DNA from: Oscillospiraceae bacterium
Lineage (GTDB): Bacteria > Bacillota > Clostridia > Oscillospirales > Oscillospiraceae
Reading direction: 5' to 3'
Length of the DNA: 64,000 nucleotides
Assembly (NCBI GenBank): GCA_022794215.1
Contig: JAAWEH010000021.1
Span: 1 to 64,000 of the forward strand
Each line of letters begins with the position of its first letter. Within the stretch, counting starts at the first letter, position 1. Under the pieces are notes generated by a model that ran no database searches, was not told the DNA's origin, and saw nothing but the letters and a program-made list of their open reading frames with translations. Below, one piece after another: positions 28,164 through 37,122 of the stretch. The position numbers were made by a program, and so were the translations under genes.

Positions 28164-29383
28164 AGAAAAAAGGGTATTATCCTTATCTGATCCTGATCCT
28201 CTGCTTTTTGATTCAGGGAGGGATCTTGGGGATCATCTCCAACTGCCGGGGGCTGTTTTATACCCCGGTGTGTCAAGAGCTGGGGATCGAACTGGGTGTG
28301 TTTACGGCATACGCTACCTTTTACGGCGTAGCCCTGTGCGCGGCCATCCCTCTGGCCACCAAAATGGTTCGCCGGGGGAATCTCCGAATGATCCTGACCG
28401 GTGCGGGTCTGACCATCGCGGCGATGGAATACGCCATGGCCTGGTTTACCGCTCCCTGGCAGTGGTACATAGCGGCGGCGGTTCAGGGGGCCTGCCATGC
28501 GATACTGTTCGTGCAGACCATTCCCATGCTCATCGACAACTGGTTTGCAGCCCGAAAGGGGTTTTTCCTGGGGCTGGCCTGCTCTGCGTCCGGAGTGGTG
28601 GGAGCGGTGATGAACCAGATTACCCAGCGGTATATGGCCGTCCACGGATGGCGGGATTCCTACCGGATGCTGGGACTGGCCCTGTTTCTGCTCATTGTGC
28701 CCGCCTGTGCGGCCTTTTCCGTCCGGAAGCCGGAGGATATAGGGGCAAAGCCCTATGGAGCGGACAGACCCCAGCTGGCGGCAAAAAAGACGGAGGGAAC
28801 ATTTCGGGAGTTTGCAAGTAAAAAAGAGGTTTTTGCTCTGCTGATTGGATACGCCGGGCTGATGTGCCTGACAGTGGGCTACAATCAGATTATTTTTTCT
28901 TTAGGTTTAACGTTCGACCATGCGCCGGAGCAGGCCAGCACTTTCGTCTCCCTGGCCATGATCGGCACCATCGTGTGGAAGCTGACGGTGGGATGGATGA
29001 ACGATCGGTTTGGAACGGCGTCGGCCTGTTACTTTTCCGGCGGGATCACGATGATAGGTTTGGTTTTGCTCATTATGGGTCGGGCTGCCGTACCCATGAT
29101 GGCGGGCTCCTTCCTGATGGGGATGCCCATGGCAGCTTCCATCGTGGTGATGCCCAACCTGGTGCGGGGCGTTTTTGGCAACCGGGAGTTTGAAAGGCGG
29201 TATAAGCCTCTGTCCATTGTGGCCAACCTTGCCAGCAATTTCAGCTTTACGCTGATCGGGTGGCTGGTGACCCTGGGATCCTATCAGACAGCGTTGGCGG
29301 CGGGTATTTTGGTGACGGGGGGCGCCCTGGTCTTGGTGGTGGCGGCCTTTGGAATTCGCAAAAGGAGTTTTTTGTATGAATGA
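28160..29383 (+). CDS. MFS transporter
   Basis: The 407-residue product has about 12 membrane segments and MFS features (MTKM-type loop TKMVRRGN between helices 2 and 3; GWMNDRFG between 8 and 9). The family resembles oxalate/formate or monocarboxylate-type antiporters in layout (N-half GIISNCRGLFYTPVCQELGI; AARKGFFLGLACSASGVVGA), but the substrate is not evident. It starts with GTG, overlapping the LacI stop codon, so the two genes are translationally coupled. Confidence 0.85.
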   Translation: MKKKGYYPYLILILCFLIQGGILGIISNCRGLFYTPVCQELGIELGVFTAYATFYGVALCAAIPLATKMVRRGNLRMILTGAGLTIAAMEYAMAWFTAPWQWYIAAAVQGACHAILFVQTIPMLIDNWFAARKGFFLGLACSASGVVGAVMNQITQRYMAVHGWRDSYRMLGLALFLLIVPACAAFSVRKPEDIGAKPYGADRPQLAAKKTEGTFREFASKKEVFALLIGYAGLMCLTVGYNQIIFSLGLTFDHAPEQASTFVSLAMIGTIVWKLTVGWMNDRFGTASACYFSGGITMIGLVLLIMGRAAVPMMAGSFLMGMPMAASIVVMPNLVRGVFGNREFERRYKPLSIVANLASNFSFTLIGWLVTLGSYQTALAAGILVTGGALVLVVAAFGIRKRSFLYE

Positions 29384-29897
29384 AGTGATCAAGACCATCC
29401 TGGCCCGCCGTTCCATCCGGGGGTTTGAACCCAGAGCGGTAGAGGAGGAGATCGTGGCCCAGATCCTGGAGTGTGGCCGCTGTGCCCCCTGTGCTTGGGG
29501 AAAGCAAAGTTTTGAGTTTTTTGCGGTGACCGACCGGAAGCTGCTGGATGAGCTGGCGGCGCTGACGGCGAAATATCTGGGGGGAGAGGTTCAGGATCAC
29601 AACTTTTTCTCCGCCCCCCTGGTGATCCTCGTTGCAGATCTGCGGGAAAACTTTATGCGCCTGGCCGATGCGGGATGCGCTATGGAGAATATGTTCATCG
29701 CGGCCCAGAGTTTCGGCCTCGGCTCGGTCTGGATCAACCAGATGTCCCCCATCTGCGACAAGTTGGAAGTCATTGAAAAGCTGGAAAGCATCGGGGTGAG
29801 TAAGGATCGGATCATTACCAGTGTAGGTGCGTTTGGCTATCCGGCCCAGCCCCCCCGGGAAAAGGAACTGACTTCAAAGGTCCATTACATTACATGA
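29376..29897 (+). CDS. Nitroreductase-family protein (first copy)
   Basis: The start at 29376 has an AAAAGGAG site; it overlaps the end of the MFS gene by 8 bases. The 173-residue product is a small FMN-dependent oxidoreductase of the nitroreductase fold. Its FMN-binding N-terminus is LARRSIRGFEPRAV, followed by RCAPCAWGKQSFEFFAV, a mid-part with ENMFIAAQSFGLGSVWI and a C-terminal GAFGYPAQPPREK. The substrate is unknown. A second, divergent copy lies 0.8 kb downstream in the same operon. Confidence 0.88.
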   Translation: MNEVIKTILARRSIRGFEPRAVEEEIVAQILECGRCAPCAWGKQSFEFFAVTDRKLLDELAALTAKYLGGEVQDHNFFSAPLVILVADLRENFMRLADAGCAMENMFIAAQSFGLGSVWINQMSPICDKLEVIEKLESIGVSKDRIITSVGAFGYPAQPPREKELTSKVHYIT

Positions 29898-29913
29898 GAG
29901 GGGAACGTGCATC

Positions 29914-30666
29914 ATGAGCCTGCATATCAACGCAAAGCCGGGACAGATCGCCAAAAATGTGGTGGTAGCCGGTGATCCGGGCCGGGTGGAGTACATTGCC
30001 AAAACCTACCTGAAGGATGCGGTGCTGGTCAATGACCAGCGGGGGGCGCTGTGCTACACCGGAAAATATGACGGGGAAGAGATCTCCGTCATGGCGGTGG
30101 GCATGGGGGTTCCCTCCATGCTGATCTACGCCACGGAGCTCTACCGGGACTTTGGCTGTGAGGCCATCATCCGCATTGGCACCTCCGCGGGATATCTCAG
30201 TGAGATGAAAAAGCACGACGTGGTTTTGGCCCAGGCCACCTGCCACACTTCGGCCATCAACGATGGACTTTTTAACGGAACTTTCTGTCCCATTGCGGAC
30301 TACGGTCTGCTCCGCATAGCGGATCAGGAGGCGGCGCGGCTGGGCCAGAAAGTATACATCGGCAACACCATATGCAATGACCGGATCTACCGCCTGGCGG
30401 AGTCCTACCGCTCGGGAATGTGGGCCCAGTACGGAGTGCTGTGCTCCGAGATGGAGGGCGCTGGCCTTTATACTGCGGCGGCCCAGTTCCATAAAAAGGC
30501 GCTGATGATGGTCTCCATTCTCTCCCATATCACCTGTGATGAATCGGGAAAGGAAACCATTACCCCTCTGCCTGTGGAGGAGGGGCGCTCCATAGATGAC
30601 GCCATTTGCCTGGCGCTGACCGTTGCGGCGGCCCACAGCCGGGAGGAGCGCAATGGAGCTGTTTGA
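29914..30666 (+). CDS. deoD: Purine-nucleoside phosphorylase-like protein (DeoD family)
   Basis: The 250-residue product belongs to the nucleoside phosphorylase superfamily and looks closest to hexameric DeoD. It has HINAKPGQIAKNVVVAGDPGRVEYIA (phosphate loop), a SVMAVGMGVPSMLIY block and SEMEGAGLY (ribose-binding Glu-Met-Glu at 179-181). The purine-contacting Asp204 of E. coli PNP falls on Ser204 here (SILSHITCD), so the base specificity may differ from plain purines. The neighbours (nucleoside ABC transporter, nucleoside hydrolase) support nucleoside breakdown. Confidence 0.85.
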   Translation: MSLHINAKPGQIAKNVVVAGDPGRVEYIAKTYLKDAVLVNDQRGALCYTGKYDGEEISVMAVGMGVPSMLIYATELYRDFGCEAIIRIGTSAGYLSEMKKHDVVLAQATCHTSAINDGLFNGTFCPIADYGLLRIADQEAARLGQKVYIGNTICNDRIYRLAESYRSGMWAQYGVLCSEMEGAGLYTAAAQFHKKALMMVSILSHITCDESGKETITPLPVEEGRSIDDAICLALTVAAAHSREERNGAV

Positions 30667-31204
30667 GGCCCTGCGGACCCGGAGCAGTGTGCGGGAATAC
30701 CGGGATGAGGCCATCCCGGAGGACAAGCTGGAGCGGCTAAAGGAGGCGGCCCTTCTTGCCCCCACCTCCCTGAACCTTCAGGAGGAGAAATTCTGCTTTA
30801 TTACCGATAAGACCGTACTGGATCAGATCGGAAAGAAAATGATCGAGGTCTCCCGGCAGCGGGAGGAATGGGATTACATAGAGCGGCTGTCCCAGAGGGA
30901 CTGGAAGGTGTTTTTCGGCGCGCCGCTGCTCATTGTGATCGGTGTAAACCCCAAGAACAATTATATCGATGTAGACGCCGGCATCGCCGCCCAGAGCATC
31001 TGTTTGGCGGCCAAGGCCCTGGGGCTGGAGTCGGTGATTATGGCGGCCCCTGACCGGGTTTTTACGGGGCCTATGGCGGAGGAATTCAACGCCCTGGTTA
31101 AACTTCCCGAAGGCTACCGCTTTGCCATTGCGGTGGCGGTGGGCTATGGCGCCCATCCTTTCCGGCCCCACGAGCTGAAGCCGGAAAACATCATCACTGT
31201 GTAG
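30653..31204 (+). CDS. Nitroreductase-family protein (second copy)
   Basis: The ATG at 30653 follows GGGAGGAG and overlaps the end of the phosphorylase gene by 14 bases. The 183-residue product has the FMN-binding start (EALRTRSSVREYRDEAIPEDKLERL, LLAPTSLNLQEEKF), and DAGIAAQSICLAAKALGLESVIMAAP in the centre. It is clearly different in sequence from the first copy, so the two are not a recent duplication. The operon position suggests reduction of the imported compound or of its base moiety; this is inference. Confidence 0.88.
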   Translation: MELFEALRTRSSVREYRDEAIPEDKLERLKEAALLAPTSLNLQEEKFCFITDKTVLDQIGKKMIEVSRQREEWDYIERLSQRDWKVFFGAPLLIVIGVNPKNNYIDVDAGIAAQSICLAAKALGLESVIMAAPDRVFTGPMAEEFNALVKLPEGYRFAIAVAVGYGAHPFRPHELKPENIITV

Positions 31205-31260
31205 TGACAGGCCGCTATGCGGCTTTCACGAAATAAGTAAAATTGTAAAGGAGAAGAAAG

Positions 31261-32397
31261 ATGAAAAAGAAGAACTGGTTAGCGATCCTCTTGACCCTGA
31301 GCATGATCCTGTGTCTGGCCGCCTGCGGCGGCGGGACAACTCAGACCCCGGCGCCTTCCGCTGCCCCCGGCGTGGAGAACAGCGAGAACGTGACTACCCC
31401 TGAAAAGACCTACAACGTCGTTCTGGTGCTGGCCAATACTCTGGGCGACAAAGCCTTCTCCGACATGGTTTGGGCCGGTGTTCAGATGGCCAAGGAGCAG
31501 AACCCCCTGGTGGGCAACATCAAGGCCATCGAGCTCCAGGGCGACACCACCACTCCCGTGCCTACCATGACCGAGCTGGCCGAGTCCAAGGAGTGGGATA
31601 TCATCATCACCGGCACCTTCAGCCTGAAGGAAGCCATTATGACCGTGGCCGAGCAGTTCCCCGAGCAGAAGTTCATCATTTATGATGCCGACCTGGATTA
31701 CAGCAACGGCGCTTTTGCCAACTGCGCTTCCTTCGCGGCTCTGCAGAACGAGGGTTCCTTCCTGGGCGGCGCTCTGGCTGCCCTGATGTCCGAGACCGGC
31801 GTGATCGGCTTCGTGGGCGGCAAGGAGACCAGCTCCGTCAGCGACTTCCTGGTGGGCTACATCGAGGGCGCTGCCTATGTCAATCCTGACATCACTGTCC
31901 GCTCCTCCTTCGTCGGCAACTTTACCGATACCGCTAAGGCCAAGGAGCTGGCCCTGGCTCAGCACGCTCAGGGCGCTGACGTGATCTACGCCGTGTGTTC
32001 CGGCGCCGGCCCTGGCGTTTACGGCGCTGCTGCTGAGAACAACTTCTGGGCTTTGGGCGTGGACTCTGACCAGTCCCTCATCTTTGAGGAGACCAATCCC
32101 GCCATCGCCAATGCCGTTATGACCTCTGTGGTGAAGAACTTCGACGTGATCCTCTGCAAAGCCATCAACGACGTGATCGCCGGCGACTTTGAGTGGGGCG
32201 TCCACAACGCCATTAACCTGGCTGACGGTGGTATCGGCCTGGCTGAGAACAGCTACTATGAGGCTGCCGTGCCCGCCGATATCCGTGCTCAGATCGACGA
32301 GCTGGCCGGCAAGATCGAGAGCGGCGAGATCCAGGTCAGCACCGCCATTGGTATGGAGGCTGACGTTTACGAGGCTCTGAAGGCTTCCGTAAACTAA
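31261..32397 (+). CDS. BMP-family ABC transporter substrate-binding lipoprotein
   Basis: The 378-residue product begins with a lipoprotein signal (LAILLTLSMILCLAACGGG, lipid Cys near residue 22) and a Thr/Pro-rich linker. A PBP1-BMP type binding domain follows (LVLANTLGDKAFSDMVWAGVQMAKEQ; GFVGGKETSSVSDFLVGYIEGA; YAVCSGAGPGVYGAA). BMP/PnrA/Med-family proteins bind purine nucleosides and related compounds. It heads the transporter part of the locus with an AAAGGAG site and is followed by its ATPase and two permeases. Confidence 0.93.
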   Translation: MKKKNWLAILLTLSMILCLAACGGGTTQTPAPSAAPGVENSENVTTPEKTYNVVLVLANTLGDKAFSDMVWAGVQMAKEQNPLVGNIKAIELQGDTTTPVPTMTELAESKEWDIIITGTFSLKEAIMTVAEQFPEQKFIIYDADLDYSNGAFANCASFAALQNEGSFLGGALAALMSETGVIGFVGGKETSSVSDFLVGYIEGAAYVNPDITVRSSFVGNFTDTAKAKELALAQHAQGADVIYAVCSGAGPGVYGAAAENNFWALGVDSDQSLIFEETNPAIANAVMTSVVKNFDVILCKAINDVIAGDFEWGVHNAINLADGGIGLAENSYYEAAVPADIRAQIDELAGKIESGEIQVSTAIGMEADVYEALKASVN

Positions 32398-32432
32398 GAA
32401 AAACGAACAAACAGTGCGGCGAGGAGGCTGCC

Positions 32433-33995
32433 ATGGAACAGGAATATGAATACGTCCTTTCGATGCAGAACATCACAAAAATCTATAAGGACGGTTTTGT
32501 AGCCAATAAAAATATCGACTTCTCTGTTCGGAAGGGAGATATCCACGGGCTGGTGGGAGAAAACGGCGCCGGAAAGAGCACCCTGATGAAGGTGCTGTTC
32601 GGCCAGGAGCCTCCCGAGACCGGCAAGATCTTCTTTAAGGGCCAGGAGGTCAGTATCGGCAGTCCCCTTGCTGCGCTGAAATTGGGGATCGGGATGGTGC
32701 ACCAGCATTTTATGCTGGTGCCCTCCCTTACTGTGGCCGAGAACATGGTCTTCGGCATGGAGCCCACCAAGGGTGGGATCTTCAACTATAAGGAAGCGGT
32801 TCGGCTGACGGAGGAGGTGGCCCGGAAGTACGGGTTGCCCATCGACCCCAACATGAAGATCCGGGATCTGTACGTAGGCCAGAAGCAGCGGGTGGAGATT
32901 CTGAAAATGCTGCTGCGCAACGTGGAGGTGCTGATCCTGGACGAGCCCACCGCGGTGCTGACTCCCCAGGAGACCGAGGAGCTGTTTGTCCAGCTGGTGA
33001 AGCTGAAGGAGCAGGGATATACCATTATCTTTATCTCCCACAAGCTCAACGAGATCAAGCAGATCTGTGATCGGCTTACCGTGCTGCGGGACGGCTGCTC
33101 CATTCAGACGGTGGATGTGGACAGCGTTACCGAGCAGGACATCTCCCAGATGATGGTGGGGCGCAATGCGGTGAACTCCATCGTGAAAACCCCGCCCAAG
33201 CCGGGGAATGTGAAGCTGCGGGTGGAGCGGCTCAACTATTTCAACAGCTTTGGCAAGCAGGTGCTGAAGAACGTATCCTTCCGGGTGCGCAGCGGCGAGA
33301 TCCTGGGTGTTGCCGGCATCGAGGGCAACGGACAGCGGGAGATCTCCGAGATGATCTCCGGCATCGACAGCATCCAAAGCGGCGAAATCCTGGTCAACGG
33401 CGACTCGGTAAAGGGAAAGTCGGTTCGGGAGATCCGGGAGATGGGCGTGGCCCATATTTCCGAGGACCGGATGACCTACGGTGCGGCGGCGGAGGCCAGT
33501 ATTGAGCAAAATCTGATCTCCGACCGGTTCTACAAAAAAGAGTATCAGCACGGCCAGATCCTGAATAAGAAAGTGATCCAGTCCAGGGCCAAGGAGCTGA
33601 TCCAAAGCTTTACCATCAAATGCGACGGGGGAGAAGCCCCGGTCAAGACCCTTTCCGGCGGCAATATCCAGAAGGTGGTGGCCGCCCGGGAATTCTCCCA
33701 GGCTCCGCACCATGTTATGGTGGCCAATCAGCCCACCCGAGGCATCGACGTGGGCGCCAGCGAGCTGATCCGGGAGAAGCTGATCGCCCTGCGGGACGCA
33801 GGCTCGGCCGTGCTCCTTATCTCTGCGGATATGGGGGAGCTGCGGGAGGTCAGCGACAGCCTGATCGTGCTGTGCAACGGCCGGATCGTGGCCTATTTCG
33901 AGACGCTGGATCAGCTGAGCGAGAATGAGCTGGGCGAATACATGCTGGGACTGAAGGAACAGACGCCGGAAGAGATCGCGAGGTGCTGCAAATGA
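32433..33995 (+). CDS. Nucleoside-type ABC transporter ATP-binding protein
   Basis: The 520-residue product has two fused ABC domains. The first has Walker A GENGAGKSTLMKVLFG and Walker B VLILDEPTAVL, with VGQKQRVEI as signature. The second is degenerate at Walker A (GIEGNGQREISEMI) and carries the signature LSGGNIQK. This is the RbsA/NupA-type arrangement seen with BMP binding proteins. It energises import through the two permeases encoded next; the first permease start overlaps its end by 13 bases. Confidence 0.93.
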   Translation: MEQEYEYVLSMQNITKIYKDGFVANKNIDFSVRKGDIHGLVGENGAGKSTLMKVLFGQEPPETGKIFFKGQEVSIGSPLAALKLGIGMVHQHFMLVPSLTVAENMVFGMEPTKGGIFNYKEAVRLTEEVARKYGLPIDPNMKIRDLYVGQKQRVEILKMLLRNVEVLILDEPTAVLTPQETEELFVQLVKLKEQGYTIIFISHKLNEIKQICDRLTVLRDGCSIQTVDVDSVTEQDISQMMVGRNAVNSIVKTPPKPGNVKLRVERLNYFNSFGKQVLKNVSFRVRSGEILGVAGIEGNGQREISEMISGIDSIQSGEILVNGDSVKGKSVREIREMGVAHISEDRMTYGAAAEASIEQNLISDRFYKKEYQHGQILNKKVIQSRAKELIQSFTIKCDGGEAPVKTLSGGNIQKVVAAREFSQAPHHVMVANQPTRGIDVGASELIREKLIALRDAGSAVLLISADMGELREVSDSLIVLCNGRIVAYFETLDQLSENELGEYMLGLKEQTPEEIARCCK

Positions 33996-35071
33996 ACAAA
34001 ACAAAAAAGATCGAAGCCTTGTTCTTTGTGATCCGGGACATCTGCGCCATCGGGATCGCGCTGCTCATCTCCCTGGCGCTGATCTTCGCAGTGAGCCAGG
34101 ATGGCTGGGGGGCTTTTCGGCTCTTCATTTTGGGGCCGCTGCAGACAGTGAGCCGGATGGGATACATTGTGGAGAAGATGATCCCCCTCATGTTTACCGG
34201 CGTAGGCGTATGCCTCATGGTTCGCTGCGGTCAGATGAACATGAGCAGCGAGGGAGCCTTCTACCTGGGCGGCGTGGCCTGCGCCGCGGCTGCCATCTAC
34301 CTGCCTCTGCCCGCCGGAGTCCATCCCCTGGTTTGTATGATCTTTGCCGGTGTGGTGGGCGCTCTAGCCTGCAGTGTGACGGCGGTGCTGCATACCAAGT
34401 TCCATGCGTTGACCATCGTCACCTCTCTGATGATGAACTACATTTGTCTTTATATCGGCCAGTATTTCATCAACCATCCCATGTGGGATGTGGCGTCGGG
34501 CTATCAGGCCTCTTATAAGTATACCGAGAGCGCCTTGCTGCCCCGGCTCTTTTCCCGGACAAATATCCATGCCGGACTTTTCTTCGCCATCGCGGTGGTC
34601 ATTTTCGGCCACATCCTGCTGGAGAAGAGTACCTTTGGCTACCGGATCAAGATGGTGGGAACCAATCCCCGGTTTGCCAAGTATTCCGGCATCAATGTCA
34701 CGGCTACCATCATCATCTGCGAGCTGATCGGCGGCTTTTTGGCCGGTTTCGGCGGCGCGGTGGAGCAGCTTGGCATGTACAAGCGCTTTGAGTATTCGGG
34801 GCTTTCTGGCCACGGCTTTGACGGCGTTATGATCGCAGTCATTGCAGGCAACAACCCCAAATACATTCCCCTGGCCGCCCTGTTCCTGGCCTATGTGCGG
34901 GTAGGTGCGGAGGCCATGGCCCGGATGTCCGATGTGCCGCCGGAGCTGGTGTCCATCGTGCAGTCGGTGGTCATCATGCTGGTGGTGGCTGAGAAGTTCC
35001 TGGCAGGCTGGAAGCATCGGGTCATCGCCAAAGAGTCCATGAAGGATCTGGCGCTCACGGAGGTGAAGTAA
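33983..35071 (+). CDS. ABC transporter permease (nucleoside type), first subunit
   Basis: The 362-residue product is a BPD-transp-2 permease with about nine membrane segments. Characteristic blocks are FTGVGVCLMVRCGQMNMSSEGAFYLGG and INVTATIIICELIGGFLAGFGGAVEQLG. It corresponds to the NupB-like partner of nucleoside transporters (RbsC superfamily). It lies between the ATPase and the second permease, separated by 2 bases from the latter. Confidence 0.9.
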   Translation: MLQMNKTKKIEALFFVIRDICAIGIALLISLALIFAVSQDGWGAFRLFILGPLQTVSRMGYIVEKMIPLMFTGVGVCLMVRCGQMNMSSEGAFYLGGVACAAAAIYLPLPAGVHPLVCMIFAGVVGALACSVTAVLHTKFHALTIVTSLMMNYICLYIGQYFINHPMWDVASGYQASYKYTESALLPRLFSRTNIHAGLFFAIAVVIFGHILLEKSTFGYRIKMVGTNPRFAKYSGINVTATIIICELIGGFLAGFGGAVEQLGMYKRFEYSGLSGHGFDGVMIAVIAGNNPKYIPLAALFLAYVRVGAEAMARMSDVPPELVSIVQSVVIMLVVAEKFLAGWKHRVIAKESMKDLALTEVK

Positions 35072-35073
35072 GA

Positions 35074-36048
35074 ATGGAAAGTGTATTGGGATATATCTTC
35101 TCTGTTGAGTTTATCGTAGCCATTCTTCGGATGAGTACCCCTCTGATCCTGTGCTCCATGGGCGTGCTGCTGGTTCGGAATTCCGGTGTGGTCTGCATCG
35201 CCTTTGAATCCATGATGCTGGCCGCCGCCCTGGGCGGCGTGCTGGGCAGCGCTTACTCCCAAAACCTGGTGGTGGGCCTTTTGTGCGGCATTGCCATGAG
35301 CGTGGTGTTTGCCATGCTGTTTGGATTCTTTGTTTTGGTTTTGAAAGCCAACAATATGTTGGTGAGTCTGGCCCTCAATACGCTGGGAAGCGGCGGCACG
35401 GTATTCATTCTGTTTGCCTTCACCGGTGACCGTGGCAGCTCCACCAGCCTTCAAAGCCTGCAGTTCCCGGTAATCAACATTCCTGTTATTGAGGATATCC
35501 CCATTCTGGGAAGCATCCTGTCCGGACACAATCTGCTGACCTATGTGGCGATCCTCAGCGTTCCCGTGGTGTACATCATCCTGATGAAAACGCCCCTTGG
35601 CCTCCGGATCCGTGCGGTAGGCGAGAATGAGAACGCTGCCGAGTCCCTGGGCACCAGCGCCATGAAGACCCGGTTCATCGCCCTGTTCATTGCCGGCATC
35701 TTTGCCGGACTGGCGGGCATGTACATGTCCATGGCCTATGTGGTGGCCTTTACCCGGGATATGATCGCGGGCCGCGGCTTTATCGCCATTGCCGCCCAGA
35801 ACCTGGGTGGGTTCATGCCTGTACCCACCTTCATCTGGGCCCTGGTGTTCGGCGCCTCCAACGCCATTGCCAATGCGTTCCAGGCCATCCAGATGCCGCC
35901 GGAGTTCCTGCAGATGTTCCCCTATGTGGCCACGGTGGTGGGTCTGCTGCTGGTGGGTATGAACATCAACCACCAGGAAAAGAAAAAGACCCAGGAGATC
36001 GAGAAAAAGTCCAGACTGGCAGACGCCGCCCATGGAGGGAATGGATGA
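35074..36048 (+). CDS. ABC transporter permease (nucleoside type), second subunit
   Basis: The 324-residue product is the second BPD-transp-2 permease (NupC-like partner). It has LVRNSGVVCIAFESMMLAAALGGVLGS near the N-terminus, GLRIRAVGENENAAESLGTSAMKTRFIALFIAGIFAGLAGMYMS in the middle and a charged cytoplasmic tail. With the upstream permease it should form the import channel. Its last codons contain the ribosome binding site of the nucleoside hydrolase gene. Confidence 0.9.
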   Translation: MESVLGYIFSVEFIVAILRMSTPLILCSMGVLLVRNSGVVCIAFESMMLAAALGGVLGSAYSQNLVVGLLCGIAMSVVFAMLFGFFVLVLKANNMLVSLALNTLGSGGTVFILFAFTGDRGSSTSLQSLQFPVINIPVIEDIPILGSILSGHNLLTYVAILSVPVVYIILMKTPLGLRIRAVGENENAAESLGTSAMKTRFIALFIAGIFAGLAGMYMSMAYVVAFTRDMIAGRGFIAIAAQNLGGFMPVPTFIWALVFGASNAIANAFQAIQMPPEFLQMFPYVATVVGLLLVGMNINHQEKKKTQEIEKKSRLADAAHGGNG

Positions 36049-36049
36049 C

Positions 36050-37054
36050 ATGACAAAACCGAAGATCATTATGGACGTGGATACCGGCACTGATGACGCC
36101 GTAGCCCTGACCCTGGCCATGCTGGGCGGGGAGGTAGACCTGCTGGGCGTCACCACGGTGAACGGAAACCTGGAGCTGAAGCTCACCACAGACAACACCC
36201 TGCGGGTGGTGGATTTCTGCGGAAAGGGGGAGGAGATCAAGGTATACAGCGGCTGCGAATATCCCCTGGTCTCCACCCTGTCTCCCACCAGCGCCCAGTC
36301 CCTTCGCCCCATCCCCAAGCGGGAAGGCGTGAAGGTGCCCTTCATCATGCACGCCGACCACCTGCCCCTGCCGGAGACTTCGCTGAAGGCCCAGGAGAAG
36401 CGGGCGGTGGTGTGGCTTATCGAGACGGTGATGGCCTCCCAGCCGGGAACCGTTACCATCGTAGCCCTGGGCCCCCTGACCAACATTGCCGCGGCAATGC
36501 GCGCCGAGCCCGCCTTCGCTTCCCGCCTGCAGGAGATCGTGCTCATGGGCGGCGGCGACCGGATCGGCAACGCCAGCGCCGCGGCGGAGTTTAACATCTG
36601 GGCGGATCCTGAGGCCGCTGAAATCGTACTCCAGAGCGGCTGCAAGATCAGCCTGATCCCCCTGGACGCTACCCACGAGGCGGAGGTCTCCGCAGCCCAG
36701 GCCGCCGAGATCGAGGCCATCGGCAGCAAGGAGGCCAAGTTTGTGGCCGAGGTGATCCGGGAGCGGATCGGGGGCTACAGCGAGCGGGATCCGGAGCTGG
36801 CCGCAAAGCAGACAGCGCCCCTCCACGACGCTCTGGCCCTGTGCTATTTCCTGCACCCCGAGTGCATCACCAAGAAGATAGAGACAGTGTGCCATGTGGA
36901 TGTTTCCGGCGGCGTGTGCTACGGAAGAACCATGGTGGATCGCCGGGCCAACCTGGTGATGGAGGAGCCCAACTGCACCTTCGCCTTGGGTGCGGATCGG
37001 GAGTGGTTTTTGGGATGGCTGATGGGAATTTTGAAGAAAGCCGCCCAAGGATAA
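36050..37054 (+). CDS. Nucleoside hydrolase (IunH family)
   Basis: The start at 36050 is 10 bases after GGAGGG; two earlier in-frame ATGs lie on or next to that site. The 334-residue product carries the Asp cluster IMDVDTGTDDAVAL that binds Ca2+ and the nucleophilic water. It also has VALGPLTNIAAAMRAEP, VLMGGG and SASAAEFNIWADPEAA, and LHDALALCYFLHP. It splits the N-glycosidic bond of imported ribonucleosides to base and ribose. As the last gene of the transporter operon it gives a direct fate for the imported substrate. Confidence 0.93.
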   Translation: MTKPKIIMDVDTGTDDAVALTLAMLGGEVDLLGVTTVNGNLELKLTTDNTLRVVDFCGKGEEIKVYSGCEYPLVSTLSPTSAQSLRPIPKREGVKVPFIMHADHLPLPETSLKAQEKRAVVWLIETVMASQPGTVTIVALGPLTNIAAAMRAEPAFASRLQEIVLMGGGDRIGNASAAAEFNIWADPEAAEIVLQSGCKISLIPLDATHEAEVSAAQAAEIEAIGSKEAKFVAEVIRERIGGYSERDPELAAKQTAPLHDALALCYFLHPECITKKIETVCHVDVSGGVCYGRTMVDRRANLVMEEPNCTFALGADREWFLGWLMGILKKAAQG

Positions 37055-37061
37055 AAACGGA

Positions 37062-37098
37062 AAAAAGCCCCGGGAGCATTGCTCCCGGGGCTTTTCTG
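37062..37098. terminator. Terminator after the nucleoside locus
   Basis: The stem AGCCCCGGGAGC and complement, with A-rich and T-rich flanks, separates the plus-strand operon from the convergent barstar gene and can act on both strands. Confidence 0.85.
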
Positions 37099-37122
37099 CG
37101 TCATTTGGAGAAAATATGCCGG

